64,000 nt of DNA from Pelosinus sp. IPA-1 (GCF_030269905.1 NZ_BSVC01000007.1:248001-312000); one strand, 5' to 3'. Positions 42,835 through 53,144 are shown, numbered from the stretch's first letter. The notes: a model not told the origin generated them from the sequence alone. Made by a program: numbers and translations.

Positions 42835-44793
42835 ATGGATGTACTCAGTATTGACTTAGAGACTTATAGCAGCATCGACATTACTACTCAAGGTGCATAC
42901 AAATATGTTGAGTCAGATGACTTTGAAATATTACTATTCGCTTATGCTTTTAATGATGATCCCGTAACAGTGATTGATCTTACAGACTTTGAAGCCGTTC
43001 CTCAAAATGTTATAGACGCTTTATTTGATCCGAAAATATTAAAGGCTGCGTTTAATGCTAACTTTGAAAGATTATGTTTATCTAAATTCACTAATAAAGC
43101 AGTACTGGTAGAGCAATGGCAGTGTACAGCAGTTCACGCTTTAACTCTAGGATTACCAACTAATTTGGCTATGGTTGGTAAAGCTCTAAAGCTACCTGAG
43201 GACAAGCAGAAGCTAACTACTGGTAAAGCCTTAATCAAATACTTTTGTTGCCCTTGTGCCCCTACTAAAGCCAATGGCAGTAGAACACGGAATCAGCCAG
43301 AACATGCACCGGAGAAGTGGGAACTCTTTAAAGAGTATTGCAAACAAGATGTTGAGGTGGAAAGAACAATACGAGGTAAGTTGCTCCGTTTTCCTCCACC
43401 ACCTGAAGAACATAAAATATGGTATTTAGATCAGAAAATTAACGATATGGGCGTACAAGTAGACCAGGTGTTAGTCAAAAACGCCATTGAGTGTGATGAA
43501 CTATACCAAGCAAAATTGCTCACAGAAGCTGTAGAGCTAACAGGGCTATCGAATCCTAACAGTGCTGCACAATTAAAGAAATGGATTGGTGAAGCAGAGG
43601 GTATAGAAGTTGGGTCGCTCACAAAAGACTCTACGAAAGAGTTACTTAAAGAAACGGAATCGCTTAAAGTTAAACGAGTATTGGAACTAAGGCAGGAAAT
43701 GTCTAAGACCTCTGTTAAAAAGTATTTAGCTATGGAACGTGCGGTATGTAAAGATAGTCGAATACGCGGATTGCTTCAATTCTATGGAGCGAATCGAACG
43801 GGTAGATGGGCAGGGCGTTTAGTACAGGTGCAGAACCTTCCTCAAAATAAATTAGATGATCTTGATCTTGCTAGGAATTTATTAAGGTCGGGTGATTATG
43901 AAAATCTTGAATTATTATTTGGCAGTGTGCCGGATGTTTTATCACAGTTGATCCGAACCGCGTTTGTTCCTACTGAGAATAGTCGATTTATCGTATCCGA
44001 TTTTAGCGCAATTGAAGCAAGAGTAATAGCTTGGTTAGCTGGAGAGAAATGGCGGCTTGATGTATTCGCCAGCCATGGAAAAATCTACGAGGCATCTGCT
44101 AGTCAAATGTTTAAAGTGCCAATTGAAAGCATCGACAAACATTCACCATTAAGGCAAAAAGGCAAAGTATCTGAACTAGCGTTAGGTTATCAAGGTGGAC
44201 CTAAAGCACTCGAAAAAATGGGGGCCTTAAGTATGGGCTTAACAGTAGAAGAACTACCGGCACTTGTTAAGATGTGGCGTAATGCTAATCGTGCAATCGT
44301 CAAACTTTGGTTTGATGTTGAAGCGGGAGTAATAAAAGCAATAGAAGATAAAATGGCTGTACGCTTCAAATACGGAATGGTTTTTTCGGTAGAATCCGGG
44401 ATCTTATTTATTCGCTTACCGTCTGGTCGTCGCCTTGCTTATGCTAGGCCAAGAATGGAAGTAGAAGAACGGTTCGGCAAAATGAGTATTACGTATGAGG
44501 GTATGAACCAAGAGACGAAACAGTGGGGAAAGCTGAACACTTACGGAGGTAAGTTAGTAGAGAATATTGTACAAGCCATTGCTCGTGACTGCCTTAGAGA
44601 ATCAATGTTAAGGGTGGCTGCAGAGGGTTATAAGACAGCTATGCATGTACATGATGAATTAATAGTTGATGTTCCTAATGGCTTTGGTTCGCTTAAACAA
44701 CTAACGGAAATTATGGCAGAACCGATCAAGTGGGCTCCTGGTTTACTACTCCGGGGCGATGGATACGAGACGAGTTATTATAAGAAAGATTAG
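42835..44793 (+). CDS. Phage family A DNA polymerase
   Basis: 652 residues: a 3'-5' exonuclease-like domain at the N-terminus (LSIDLETYS) and a polymerase domain with motif A (VSDFSAIEARVIAWLAGE), motif B in the O-helix region (RQKGKVSELALGYQGG), and motif C (MHVHDELIVDVP). Replicates the phage genome. Length is as in T7-like or Clostridial phage pol A. Confidence 0.94.
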   Translation: MDVLSIDLETYSSIDITTQGAYKYVESDDFEILLFAYAFNDDPVTVIDLTDFEAVPQNVIDALFDPKILKAAFNANFERLCLSKFTNKAVLVEQWQCTAVHALTLGLPTNLAMVGKALKLPEDKQKLTTGKALIKYFCCPCAPTKANGSRTRNQPEHAPEKWELFKEYCKQDVEVERTIRGKLLRFPPPPEEHKIWYLDQKINDMGVQVDQVLVKNAIECDELYQAKLLTEAVELTGLSNPNSAAQLKKWIGEAEGIEVGSLTKDSTKELLKETESLKVKRVLELRQEMSKTSVKKYLAMERAVCKDSRIRGLLQFYGANRTGRWAGRLVQVQNLPQNKLDDLDLARNLLRSGDYENLELLFGSVPDVLSQLIRTAFVPTENSRFIVSDFSAIEARVIAWLAGEKWRLDVFASHGKIYEASASQMFKVPIESIDKHSPLRQKGKVSELALGYQGGPKALEKMGALSMGLTVEELPALVKMWRNANRAIVKLWFDVEAGVIKAIEDKMAVRFKYGMVFSVESGILFIRLPSGRRLAYARPRMEVEERFGKMSITYEGMNQETKQWGKLNTYGGKLVENIVQAIARDCLRESMLRVAAEGYKTAMHVHDELIVDVPNGFGSLKQLTEIMAEPIKWAPGLLLRGDGYETSYYKKD

Positions 44794-44806
44794 AGGAGAG
44801 AACAAA

Positions 44807-45325
44807 ATGAAAAATATAGAACAAGATATCAGAAAGTTAGTGAATGTTAATAAGGTGTTTAGAGCAGTTAAGGATCAAAGCTGGTTTGCTTTGTATTCCA
44901 AAGATAGTGAAAACAATTTGTTAATCACTCGTAATTTTATTCTGAATTTAACCAGTGAACAGTTTTGGAAAATTCAATGCAAATTGGAAGCTAAAAGAAT
45001 TGGCGTATGGTTCTTTATGAGTAAAGAAGGATTAGTTGAAGACGAGCCCGTTAATGACTTAGAAGTTAATAGCTATTTTAGACTGGTCAATAGATCCGAT
45101 TTAGAGATCATTGAACATACGGATCTTTCTTTAGGCGGCCTAAAACTTTACGAGGCTGAAGGGCAATATGTTGGTGTAAGAAGTTCATATGTTGATATGC
45201 TCAATGGTCTTGTCGATTTGTATCAAGCGGATGTTGATAGCCCATTAGTAGCTGCAGGTGTTCATATGATAGTTCCGACAAGGGAGATAGAATCTAATTA
45301 CCTAGCGTCTTTAATGCTTAAATAG
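44807..45325 (+). CDS. Hypothetical phage protein, 172 residues
   Basis: From ATG 44807 behind AGAGGAGAG. Predicted mixed fold (SWFALYSKDSENNLLITRNFI; WFFMSKEGLVEDEPVND). Unknown; co-transcribed with the replication genes. Confidence 0.65.
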   Translation: MKNIEQDIRKLVNVNKVFRAVKDQSWFALYSKDSENNLLITRNFILNLTSEQFWKIQCKLEAKRIGVWFFMSKEGLVEDEPVNDLEVNSYFRLVNRSDLEIIEHTDLSLGGLKLYEAEGQYVGVRSSYVDMLNGLVDLYQADVDSPLVAAGVHMIVPTREIESNYLASLMLK

Positions 45326-45337
45326 GAGGGGTTAAAC

Positions 45338-45727
45338 ATGAATTTCAATGGTGTTAACAATTTGATGCGTCAACAGCTTGGCGCCATAAAAGATCTAGAA
45401 GAATTACTTGATCTTGATAGTAAACAAGATCCTACACATACAATCTCGAAAGAAGATATTGCTCTATTTAAGGATCATGTAGACCGTTTGAAAAAAGTGT
45501 GTGAAACTGCAATGGCTATTTCTCAACACTATCAAGCAATCGATAAAGCAGAGGCTGTAATTAATGAAGCGGATAATGAAGAGGAGACTTCAATTCATCC
45601 AGTAGAAGGTGCTCAAAAAACCCCTTCTACTGGAGTGGTCAAAGAGCCTGCAAAGAGATCTCGGACAAGAAAAGCGAAGGTTGAGCCAGAACCTGTAGAA
45701 GAAAATTTTGATGATCTTCTAGATTAG
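45338..45727 (+). CDS. Hypothetical phage protein with basic/acidic tail
   Basis: 129 residues: a helical N-terminal part (LMRQQLGAIKDLEELLDL), coiled-coil-like middle, and a charged low-complexity C-terminus (KRSRTRKAKVEPEPVEENFDDLLD) ending much like the DUF2815 and other partners, which suggests binding to a shared replication factor. Confidence 0.6.
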   Translation: MNFNGVNNLMRQQLGAIKDLEELLDLDSKQDPTHTISKEDIALFKDHVDRLKKVCETAMAISQHYQAIDKAEAVINEADNEEETSIHPVEGAQKTPSTGVVKEPAKRSRTRKAKVEPEPVEENFDDLLD

Positions 45728-45738
45728 GAGGGTGTAAA

Positions 45739-47349
45739 TTGATAATTTCAGAGGTTGTAATCCCTCAAATGTTTACTGCTTATGCAGAACACATCGGCTG
45801 GGTGCAAAACCAGCTTAACCATACACAGTACTTTTGTGAAGAATGTGATCAGGCTTTTGCTAGTGCTTGGGGGTTATCTCCAGGGATGAATGGCTCTTGG
45901 CGTGGTAATCACTTCTATTGTCCACATTGCGGGAAGCAGCATAGTAAACATGTGGCAAACATAAAAAGGCATGAGGAATGCCCTTATAAAGTAAGGCTTA
46001 GTTTAAAAACATTTAAAGATCTAGTTATCTTAGAAGTACATTATGAGTCAGTATATTTTGATGATGTGTTTGGAGTCAGGGGTAGGAAAAATGGTAGAGA
46101 GACTTTCCGTTTCGATATTGCCAAGCAGACTGCTACTTTCAGTAGTCGTTACGGAAAAGGCTCTGGTGAGGTAATAGATATCAGTAATCCTTTTGAACTG
46201 AATGTGTTTAAGGAAAGTGTCTTACGATTTTTCACTGCTGACAGTTTAGCAATAAATAACCAAAAGTCAGAATTAGTTGGGCTCTTAAAGGAACTACGTG
46301 AAGCAGTGCAGAGAAGAATGGAAAAAAGATATAAAGTCAAATCACTCTTTGTTAGTTCCGGAACGTTACGAGGAATGTTTTTAGTACCTCTACAAAATAT
46401 AGCCTTTCGTGTTACTTTTCCGGACGCTCCAAATCTACCAGCAGTGTATCGGGATCGTATAGCAGATATAAATACTTTATGGGAAAAACATAGGATCTCT
46501 AATTACTCTTTCATGCAGGATGCCAGGGAACTAGCTAGGAAAGGTACGGATTTCATAACAGCGGTTATTACTGCTACAAGCTTACCGAATACGGCGGTAG
46601 TCAGACGTGAGATAAGGCAGAATTTCTTTGAATGTGGGCGATTGGTAGCATCCTTTGATCTTGTTAAAAATTATGATTATGCACTTCGATTCCATGCAGG
46701 AATTAAACCATTATTGGATGCAGCGCAAGGTACATTCTATAACAGAGATCTATTTGAATTTCTTGGTGATATGTTAAATATTTATGGTGAAAGTGGATTG
46801 GTGGCCTTAGTAGAATCCGCTGATGAAGTTAATATAAGGGATTGTATTCGCTTATATGATCAGCTGAATGATGAAAGTAGGCAAGCGATACAGACGGAAC
46901 GAGTAAGGCCTCGAGATTTACACGATTGGATGGCGAAATGTCATCGCAGACAGATTCACACAAATGTTGCTCTTGATGTACCCAATCATATCATTAATCG
47001 TTTATCAATGCAGAAGGATAAGTTGAAATTCTTTCTTCCTAAAGAGTCAATAGAACTATTAGAAGCGGGGGCAGAACTTCATAACTGTGTAGCTAGTTAC
47101 GGTACCGCTATGAAGAATCATAAGAAGTGGATTGTATTAGTCGCTGATGATAAAGGCAAGTTGGCGGCATGTTTGGAAGTTGAGGGTAATGCCTTAGTAC
47201 AGGCTAAATTGATTAATAATCAACGCGTATCGCGAGATGAAAAGTTAAATTCTGAAGTGGTCGCCTGGGCAAATAATGCAAATATCGAAATAAATACATC
47301 TGATGTGCATGTAACTACAGAGGACATAGCTATTGCTGCAGTTGGTTAA
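45739..47349 (+). CDS. PcfJ-domain phage protein
   Basis: 536 residues from TTG 45739 (AGGAGG 6 nt upstream). N-terminal zinc finger (CEECDQAFASAWG ... CPHCGKQH), a long helical middle, and the PcfJ-like motif near the C-terminus (AELHNCVASYGTAMKNHKKWIVLV). The PcfJ family occurs in plasmids and phages next to replication genes; the biochemical role is unknown. Confidence 0.8.
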   Translation: MIISEVVIPQMFTAYAEHIGWVQNQLNHTQYFCEECDQAFASAWGLSPGMNGSWRGNHFYCPHCGKQHSKHVANIKRHEECPYKVRLSLKTFKDLVILEVHYESVYFDDVFGVRGRKNGRETFRFDIAKQTATFSSRYGKGSGEVIDISNPFELNVFKESVLRFFTADSLAINNQKSELVGLLKELREAVQRRMEKRYKVKSLFVSSGTLRGMFLVPLQNIAFRVTFPDAPNLPAVYRDRIADINTLWEKHRISNYSFMQDARELARKGTDFITAVITATSLPNTAVVRREIRQNFFECGRLVASFDLVKNYDYALRFHAGIKPLLDAAQGTFYNRDLFEFLGDMLNIYGESGLVALVESADEVNIRDCIRLYDQLNDESRQAIQTERVRPRDLHDWMAKCHRRQIHTNVALDVPNHIINRLSMQKDKLKFFLPKESIELLEAGAELHNCVASYGTAMKNHKKWIVLVADDKGKLAACLEVEGNALVQAKLINNQRVSRDEKLNSEVVAWANNANIEINTSDVHVTTEDIAIAAVG

Positions 47350-47371
47350 AGAGGAGGAGGGGATTGGCAAT

Positions 47372-47623
47372 ATGAATAAGCAAACGGGATCCACTGAAGA
47401 AGCAAAGCATTATATAGCTGGTACGCTACAACAAATTGAAATCCAACAAGAAAACCTAAGTCCCGAACAGTTTATTGGTTTTCTCCGAGGTAATGCGCTA
47501 AAATATTTAATCCGTATGGGGAGAAAAAATAGCACCCGAGAGGATGCAGGTAAAGCGAAGCAATATGTTATTTGGTTGTGCGATGCTTTAGACGGGAAAA
47601 GAATTATTCCTGGGGGTAAATAG
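47372..47623 (+). CDS. DUF3310-family phage protein
   Basis: 83 residues with KHYIAGTLQQIEIQQENLSPEQFIGFLRGNALKYLIRM and a C-terminal helix, matching the DUF3310 pattern (often called nucleotide kinase-like). ATG 47372 follows GAGGAGGAGGGG; the upstream open frame overlaps PcfJ. Confidence 0.78.
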   Translation: MNKQTGSTEEAKHYIAGTLQQIEIQQENLSPEQFIGFLRGNALKYLIRMGRKNSTREDAGKAKQYVIWLCDALDGKRIIPGGK

Positions 47624-47625
47624 TA

Positions 47626-47970
47626 ATGGCTACAATTATAATTGACCAAGACTGGCGTATCACATCTGATGATCGCAATTGGATACTGCAGCAGCGTAAG
47701 GTCGTGCAAAAGACTGATAATGTAGAAAATATAGGGAAAGAAGTATGGGTGAACGATGGTTATTATCCAACGTTATCATCAACTGCTAGGGGGTTAGTAG
47801 AAAAAGCAATTAAGGTACCCGAAGATTTACAAGGGGTGGTAGCTAAAATAGATGATTTAAACTATGCTATTAATCAAAAATTTGACGGTATGAGCGCTAC
47901 TGATTTTCCAAGTGACGTGAAAGGTGAACCGGATATAAAAATAGATGAGGAAGATGATTTATTGTCTTAA
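47626..47970 (+). CDS. Hypothetical phage protein, 114 residues
   Basis: Starts 2 bp after the previous stop. Contains DQDWRITSDDRNWILQQRKV and an acidic end (DIKIDEEDDLLS). Similar short proteins precede VapE-like primases in related phages. Confidence 0.65.
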   Translation: MATIIIDQDWRITSDDRNWILQQRKVVQKTDNVENIGKEVWVNDGYYPTLSSTARGLVEKAIKVPEDLQGVVAKIDDLNYAINQKFDGMSATDFPSDVKGEPDIKIDEEDDLLS

Positions 47971-47991
47971 AAAGAGGTGGTTAATGTTGCT

Positions 47992-50415
47992 ATGAATATA
48001 CAATCGAAGTCAACCCCTCCGAACTTAAAATATGATGGAAAGATAGCCATTGCAGTAGGACGTAGTCGCAAAGCCACTGAATGGAAAAACCGCGAAATGC
48101 AATGGTCTGATTTAGTAGACAAGCTTAGAGATACAACGCGAACCCGGGAAACTGTTGAGGAATATAAAAAACTACCTAAAAGCCAGCAAGATGAGATTAA
48201 AGATGTGGGCGGGTTTGTTGGGGGAACATTAAAAGGAGGGCGCCGAACAGCTGTAAATGTTGCTTGGCGCCAAATTGTAACACTGGATGCCGATTTTGCA
48301 GGTCCTGATTTTTGGCCTACAGCAACACTGATTGTTGGTGATGCATCCGCTTTAGTGTATAGTACCCACAAGCATGAACCTGTTGCTGGTAAATGTAGAT
48401 TGCGATTAGTGTTCCCTTTAAATCGTCCTGTGAATCCGGATGAATATCAAGCGATTGCAAGACGTATTGCAGCAGACATTAGTATTGATTTATTTGACTC
48501 AACAACCTATGAACCTCATCGACTCATGTACTGGCCTTCTACTCCTACAGACGGAGAATTCCTTTTTGAATTTCAAGATGGTCCTTGGATGGATGCTGAC
48601 GAAGTACTTGCTAGGTATGATGATTGGCGAGATCAAGCATTATGGCCGGAACCTGCGAAGGCTGAAAAAGATCGGAAACGATTAGCTGATAAACAAGGAG
48701 ACCCATTACTAAAGCCTGGTGTAATCGGAGCCTTTTGCCGTACCTACTCAGTGGTTGACGTATTAGAACAATTTCTAAGTGATGTATACGAGCCCTGCGC
48801 TACAGAAGGGCGTTATACATATAAAGAAGGTACTGCTTCAGGTGGTTTAATTCTATACGAAGATAAATTCGCCTTTAGCCATCATGGTACAGATCCAATC
48901 AGCGGTAAGTTAGTGAATGCTTTTGATTTATACAGGCTGCATAAGTTTGGTGAGTTAGACGAAGCCGCAGAGCCTGGTACTCCAGTATCACGTTTACCTT
49001 CCTATTTAGCTATGATCGAATATTCTACTAAAGATAGTAGTGTAAAGCGAACTTTAGGCGAAGAACGGCTGGCAGAAGCAAACGCAGATTTCGACGTTGT
49101 CACAGATAATAACTGGTTAGAAAAATTAGAAGTAAATAAAACTGGCCAATATATATCAACTGCTCATAATGTAATTTTGATCTTAAGCCATGATCCAAAT
49201 GTAGCCGGCAAGATTGCCCTCGATGATTTTGCTCATAGAATCGTTATTAAAGATGATTTACCTTGGCGTAAGCTTGATCGGGGTAGTTTTTGGAGTGATG
49301 CGGACGATTCCGGTCTTAGAAATTATCTAAGTAAAGTCTACACTATCAAAGGTCAGGGAATCATTATTGACGCACTTAGTGAAGTATTATTAAAAAATGC
49401 GTATCATCCCGTGCGAGAGTATTTAACGGGTTTAGAGTGGGATGGGATAGAACGTATTGACTCACTACTAATTGATTACTTAGGGGCTATAGATTCGCCT
49501 TATACGAGGGCTGTAACTAGAAAGATGTTAGTTGCTGCTGTAGCTAGAGCCTCAGTGCCAGGAATCAAGTTTGATAATGTACTAGTTATGGTTGGACCGC
49601 AAGGGGTTGGGAAGAGCTATATATTAAAATTACTAGGGCAGAAGTGGCATTCTGATTCCATTAATACTGTAATAGGTAAAGAAGCCTTTGAACAATTACA
49701 AGGGGCTTGGTTAATAGAACTAGCGGAATTGTCAGCGACTAGAAAGGCTGAGGCTGAAGCCGTAAAGCATTTTATTAGTAAGCAAGAAGATGCTTATAGG
49801 GTGGCCTACGGTCGCCAAATATCTGTATTTCCACGTCAATGCGTGTTCTTCGGGACTACCAACGATACCTTATTTTTGAGAGATAAGACAGGTAATAGAA
49901 GATTTTGGCCAGTAGAAGTGGGCGGGGCAGAACGTACAAAAAACCTATGGAAGGACATGACCAAGCACGAAATTAACCAGATATGGGCGGAAGCCGTGGA
50001 TGCTTGGCAGAGCGGTGAGACTCTATATCTGGGTACTGAAATGGAGCAACAAGCATTAGAGGTACAAGATAAACACGTTGAAGAAAGCCCTATGGCGGGA
50101 GTTGTTAGAGAGTATTTAGATAGGCTACTGCCTGATACTTGGGAGCAAATGGATATAGCCGCAAGGCGTAATTTCATCCATAATCGTGATTTTGGTGAAG
50201 CGATGGAAGGTACTGAACAAAGGCAGCGTGTTTGTGTTATGGAGATATGGGTTGAACTCTATGAGGGAAGCACCAAACAATTAACAAATATGGCGAGTCG
50301 AGAAATTAATGATATTTTGAAAAAAACTAAAGGATGGAGGCCTCATGTATCAGCAAATGGAACATTGCGATTTGGAAATTTATATGGAAGACAAAGAGCT
50401 TTTATAAGAATTTAA
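47992..50415 (+). CDS. VapE-like phage primase/helicase
   Basis: About 807 residues. N-terminal primase-like part (VTLDADFAGPDFWP), a central segment, and a C-terminal virulence-associated-E AAA/D5 helicase: Walker A VGPQGVGKSYIL, Walker B WLIELAELS, sensor FGTTND. Initiates replication by unwinding and priming. GTG 47977 is an alternative start; ATG 47992 has the clearer start codon. The iteron region lies just after it. Confidence 0.88.
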   Translation: MNIQSKSTPPNLKYDGKIAIAVGRSRKATEWKNREMQWSDLVDKLRDTTRTRETVEEYKKLPKSQQDEIKDVGGFVGGTLKGGRRTAVNVAWRQIVTLDADFAGPDFWPTATLIVGDASALVYSTHKHEPVAGKCRLRLVFPLNRPVNPDEYQAIARRIAADISIDLFDSTTYEPHRLMYWPSTPTDGEFLFEFQDGPWMDADEVLARYDDWRDQALWPEPAKAEKDRKRLADKQGDPLLKPGVIGAFCRTYSVVDVLEQFLSDVYEPCATEGRYTYKEGTASGGLILYEDKFAFSHHGTDPISGKLVNAFDLYRLHKFGELDEAAEPGTPVSRLPSYLAMIEYSTKDSSVKRTLGEERLAEANADFDVVTDNNWLEKLEVNKTGQYISTAHNVILILSHDPNVAGKIALDDFAHRIVIKDDLPWRKLDRGSFWSDADDSGLRNYLSKVYTIKGQGIIIDALSEVLLKNAYHPVREYLTGLEWDGIERIDSLLIDYLGAIDSPYTRAVTRKMLVAAVARASVPGIKFDNVLVMVGPQGVGKSYILKLLGQKWHSDSINTVIGKEAFEQLQGAWLIELAELSATRKAEAEAVKHFISKQEDAYRVAYGRQISVFPRQCVFFGTTNDTLFLRDKTGNRRFWPVEVGGAERTKNLWKDMTKHEINQIWAEAVDAWQSGETLYLGTEMEQQALEVQDKHVEESPMAGVVREYLDRLLPDTWEQMDIAARRNFIHNRDFGEAMEGTEQRQRVCVMEIWVELYEGSTKQLTNMASREINDILKKTKGWRPHVSANGTLRFGNLYGRQRAFIRI

Positions 50416-50701
50416 GTGGTTACAGATTATTTTGAGTGGTTACAGTTTTTTATAGAATAATGTGGTAGGTGGTTACAGTGGTTACAGTGGTTACAGACCA
50501 GTTTAGGGCAATTGTAACCACCTTCACACCATATAACAAAAGGATTTAAAGGGTGTTGGTTACAGTGGTTACAGTTTTTACTATTGATTTAATATAATTA
50601 AGAGAATAAAGAGCGCGCGTACATATATACGTATAGGGGATTCTCTTAAATTCTTAAATCTCTTAATTTAAAAAAGTTTTCAAAAAAAACTGTAACCACT
50701 G
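50416..50701. repeat. Iteron array, candidate phage replication origin
   Basis: The 10-mer GTGGTTACAG occurs at 50416-50425, 50436-50445, and as a tight triplet at 50469-50496 (period 9). One more pair lies near 50556-50575 and inverted copies near 50512-50523 and 50690-50700. AT-rich DNA and an inverted repeat (TAATTAAGAGA ... TCTCTTAATTTA) lie between. It fills the whole 323-bp gap between VapE-like and VRR-NUC genes, with no reading frame seen. Confidence 0.7.
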
Positions 50702-50738
50702 TTTCTGTACCCACTTAAAAATAAGCAGGTGAAATAAA

Positions 50739-51014
50739 TTGGAAAAAGCTATCGAGAAATATCTTAGAGATAAAGTTGAAAAGCATGGCGGGAAATTTCT
50801 TAAATTCGTTTCACCGGGGATGGCAGGAGTGCCAGATCGGATTCTACTTTTTCCCTCCGGAGGAATCAAATTTATCGAGATGAAAGACACCGGTAAAAAA
50901 TTAGAACCTTTGCAAGTAAAAAGAGCGAATGAATTAAAAGCCTTAGGGCATGATGTGAGATGCATTGATACCAAGCAAAAAGTAAATGATCTCGTAAAGG
51001 AGGTATTTGGATGA
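50739..51014 (+). CDS. VRR-NUC phage nuclease
   Basis: 91 residues: the VRR-NUC core VEKHGGKFLKFVSPGMAGVPDRILLFPSGGIKFIEMKDTGKKLE, where the E-x-K and GVPDR are catalytic. Probably a junction-processing nuclease partnered with the SNF2 helicase, whose start it overlaps. TTG 50739 follows AAGCAGGTGA. Confidence 0.9.
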   Translation: MEKAIEKYLRDKVEKHGGKFLKFVSPGMAGVPDRILLFPSGGIKFIEMKDTGKKLEPLQVKRANELKALGHDVRCIDTKQKVNDLVKEVFG

Positions 51015-52387
51015 TATTTAAACCACATCAGTACCAAGAGTACGCGATAAAAAAAATACTTGAACTTCCCGAGTGTGGATTATTCCTAGATATGGGCATG
51101 GGCAAAACAGCAAGCGCCTTGACCGCACTTGACGAATTACTTTTCAACCTGTTTGAAGTAAGTAAGGTTTTAATCATAGCGCCTTTACGAGTAGCAGAAA
51201 GCACCTGGACAGATGAAATTGAAAAGTGGGAGCATCTAAAAGGCTTAAGAATTGCAAAAGTGTTAGGCGAAGAGAAAGATCGATTAGCAGCACTGCGTCA
51301 AAAGGTTAATATCTTTACCATCAATAGGGAAAATGTAAAATGGCTTGTTGAGCTGTACGGTAAGAAGTGGCCTTTTGATATGGTGGTTATCGATGAATTA
51401 TCAAATTTTAAATCTCCAGCATCACAACGATTTAAAAAGCTTAAAAAAGTAAGAGCCTTAATCAAACGGGTTTTAGGTTTAACTGGTACACCGAGTCCTA
51501 ATGGATACTTAGACCTTTGGGCGCAAGTGTATCTGTTAGATCAAGGAGAACGATTAGGAAAAACCTTCACTGGTTACAAGGAGAGATATTTTGAGCCAGA
51601 TAAAAGAAATGGTCATATTGTTTATAGTTGGAGACTGAAGCCTGGAGCCGAAGAAGCCATTTATGCGAAAATCTCTGATATCTGCGTAAGTATGTTGGCC
51701 AAAGATTGGTTGACAATGCCAGAGAGAATCAATAATGTGATTAAGGTTAAATTGCCTGATGAGGCTAAGTTAAAATATAAGCAGTTAGAAAAGGATTTGC
51801 TGTTACCTCTAACTGATAGTGATATAGTAGCCAATACAGCAGCTGTATTATCTAATAAGCTTTTACAGATGGCAAATGGTGCCGTTTATGATGAAAATGG
51901 ACAAGCATTTGAAATACATCAAGGTAAACTGGAAGCTTTATCAGATCTTATCGAATCAGCAAACGGTAATCCGGTATTAGTCTTTTACAGCTACAAGCAC
52001 GATTTAACTAGAATCCAATCTTATCTTAAAAAGTATCAAGTGAGGGAACTAAAAACAGCACAAGATATTAAAGATTGGAATATCGGAAAAGTATCTGTGA
52101 TGGTAGCTCATCCAGCATCAACGGGGCATGGACTTAATTTACAAGCCGGGGGCAATGTGATCATATGGTTTGGGATTCCATGGAGTTTAGAATTATACCA
52201 GCAGGCGAATGCAAGACTAGACCGACAAGGACAAAAGAACGGGGTTATCATCAATCACCTTGTCACAGAAAGCACCATGGATGAGGACGTAATGAGATCT
52301 ATTGAAAATAAGGCAGTAGGACAAAATGCTTTGTTAGAGGCTGTGAAAGCTAAAATAGAAAGAATAAGGAGGGGCTTACATGAATAA
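51011..52387 (+). CDS. SNF2-family phage helicase
   Basis: 458 residues. Motif I LFLDMGMGKTASAL, motif II VVIDELSNFK (DELS instead of DEAH), motif III VLGLTGTPSPNG, and motifs V/VI (MVAHPASTGHGLNLQAGGN; QANARLDRQGQ). A DNA translocase paired with VRR-NUC, as in many dsDNA phages. Confidence 0.92.
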   Translation: MIFKPHQYQEYAIKKILELPECGLFLDMGMGKTASALTALDELLFNLFEVSKVLIIAPLRVAESTWTDEIEKWEHLKGLRIAKVLGEEKDRLAALRQKVNIFTINRENVKWLVELYGKKWPFDMVVIDELSNFKSPASQRFKKLKKVRALIKRVLGLTGTPSPNGYLDLWAQVYLLDQGERLGKTFTGYKERYFEPDKRNGHIVYSWRLKPGAEEAIYAKISDICVSMLAKDWLTMPERINNVIKVKLPDEAKLKYKQLEKDLLLPLTDSDIVANTAAVLSNKLLQMANGAVYDENGQAFEIHQGKLEALSDLIESANGNPVLVFYSYKHDLTRIQSYLKKYQVRELKTAQDIKDWNIGKVSVMVAHPASTGHGLNLQAGGNVIIWFGIPWSLELYQQANARLDRQGQKNGVIINHLVTESTMDEDVMRSIENKAVGQNALLEAVKAKIERIRRGLHE

Positions 52388-52952
52388 GAGCAATGTTATG
52401 GAACCTTTAATGGATAAAGCTGAAATAATTAAACTGGCGGTAGAAGCAGGGACAGCTGCAGCAATAAAACACATCGAGCAAGAAAAAAACAAAGAAATCA
52501 AATCTCGTCAAAGCAAACGACTTTACAATACTAAACTATTATTAGAAAACTATAATGTTTTAAAGGATCATTGCGAAAATTCAATTAGTAAATTAGACGA
52601 TATAAAGCCTACGGAAAATGCTATTGATATTTTAGATTCTTTAGACAGCAGTGAAGGTTCTTACATTGAGTCAATTAAAAGAAGTACGACAAGAACATAT
52701 GTTATAATGGCTCATATTGATGTAATGATGGGGATGTATAGATCTTATTGTGAGTCATCAAATAAGTTAGAGGACGGAAGACGGTATAGAGTTATGAGGT
52801 CAAAATACATAGACGATCTTAAAATGACTGATATATGTGAGCAAGAAAATATAGATAGAAGTACTTACTTTCGTGACATTAACGAAATTAGTAAAAGGCT
52901 AAGTGGTTTAATATTCGGTATCGATGGGCTTTCGGTCATGCGACAAAGATGA
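52380..52952 (+). CDS. Late transcription regulator (ArpU/sigma-like phage protein)
   Basis: 190 residues; helical, with a C-terminal part (KYIDDLKMTDICEQENIDRSTYFRDINEISKRLS) that reads as a helix-turn-helix of the phage late-regulator type. Usual position between the replication module and the packaging genes. Overlaps the helicase by 8 bp. Confidence 0.72.
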   Translation: MNKSNVMEPLMDKAEIIKLAVEAGTAAAIKHIEQEKNKEIKSRQSKRLYNTKLLLENYNVLKDHCENSISKLDDIKPTENAIDILDSLDSSEGSYIESIKRSTTRTYVIMAHIDVMMGMYRSYCESSNKLEDGRRYRVMRSKYIDDLKMTDICEQENIDRSTYFRDINEISKRLSGLIFGIDGLSVMRQR

Positions 52953-53054
52953 AACTGACATGCGACTTTTAATGTGAGATAATGATATTGTGAAAAATTT
53001 ATAACAGAGCCAGTGACGCCTCTTAATATGCGGACCAGCACTGGACATTTAAAA

Positions 53055-53084
53055 AAACCACCTGCTAATTGCGGGTGGTTTTTC
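53055..53084 (+). terminator. Terminator after replication module
   Basis: AAAACCACCTGC-TAATT-GCGGGTGGTTTTT, 100 bp after the late regulator. Confidence 0.82.
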
Positions 53085-53144
53085 TAATAAAGGATAATAT
53101 TGCCTTCTGGCGAAGTTTGTAGAAAAGCATAGGAGGTAAATTAT

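Noticed and set aside
50416-50701. Iteron cluster as a CRISPR array
   Set aside because: Repeats are only 9-10 bp with irregular or no spacers and occur in both orientations.
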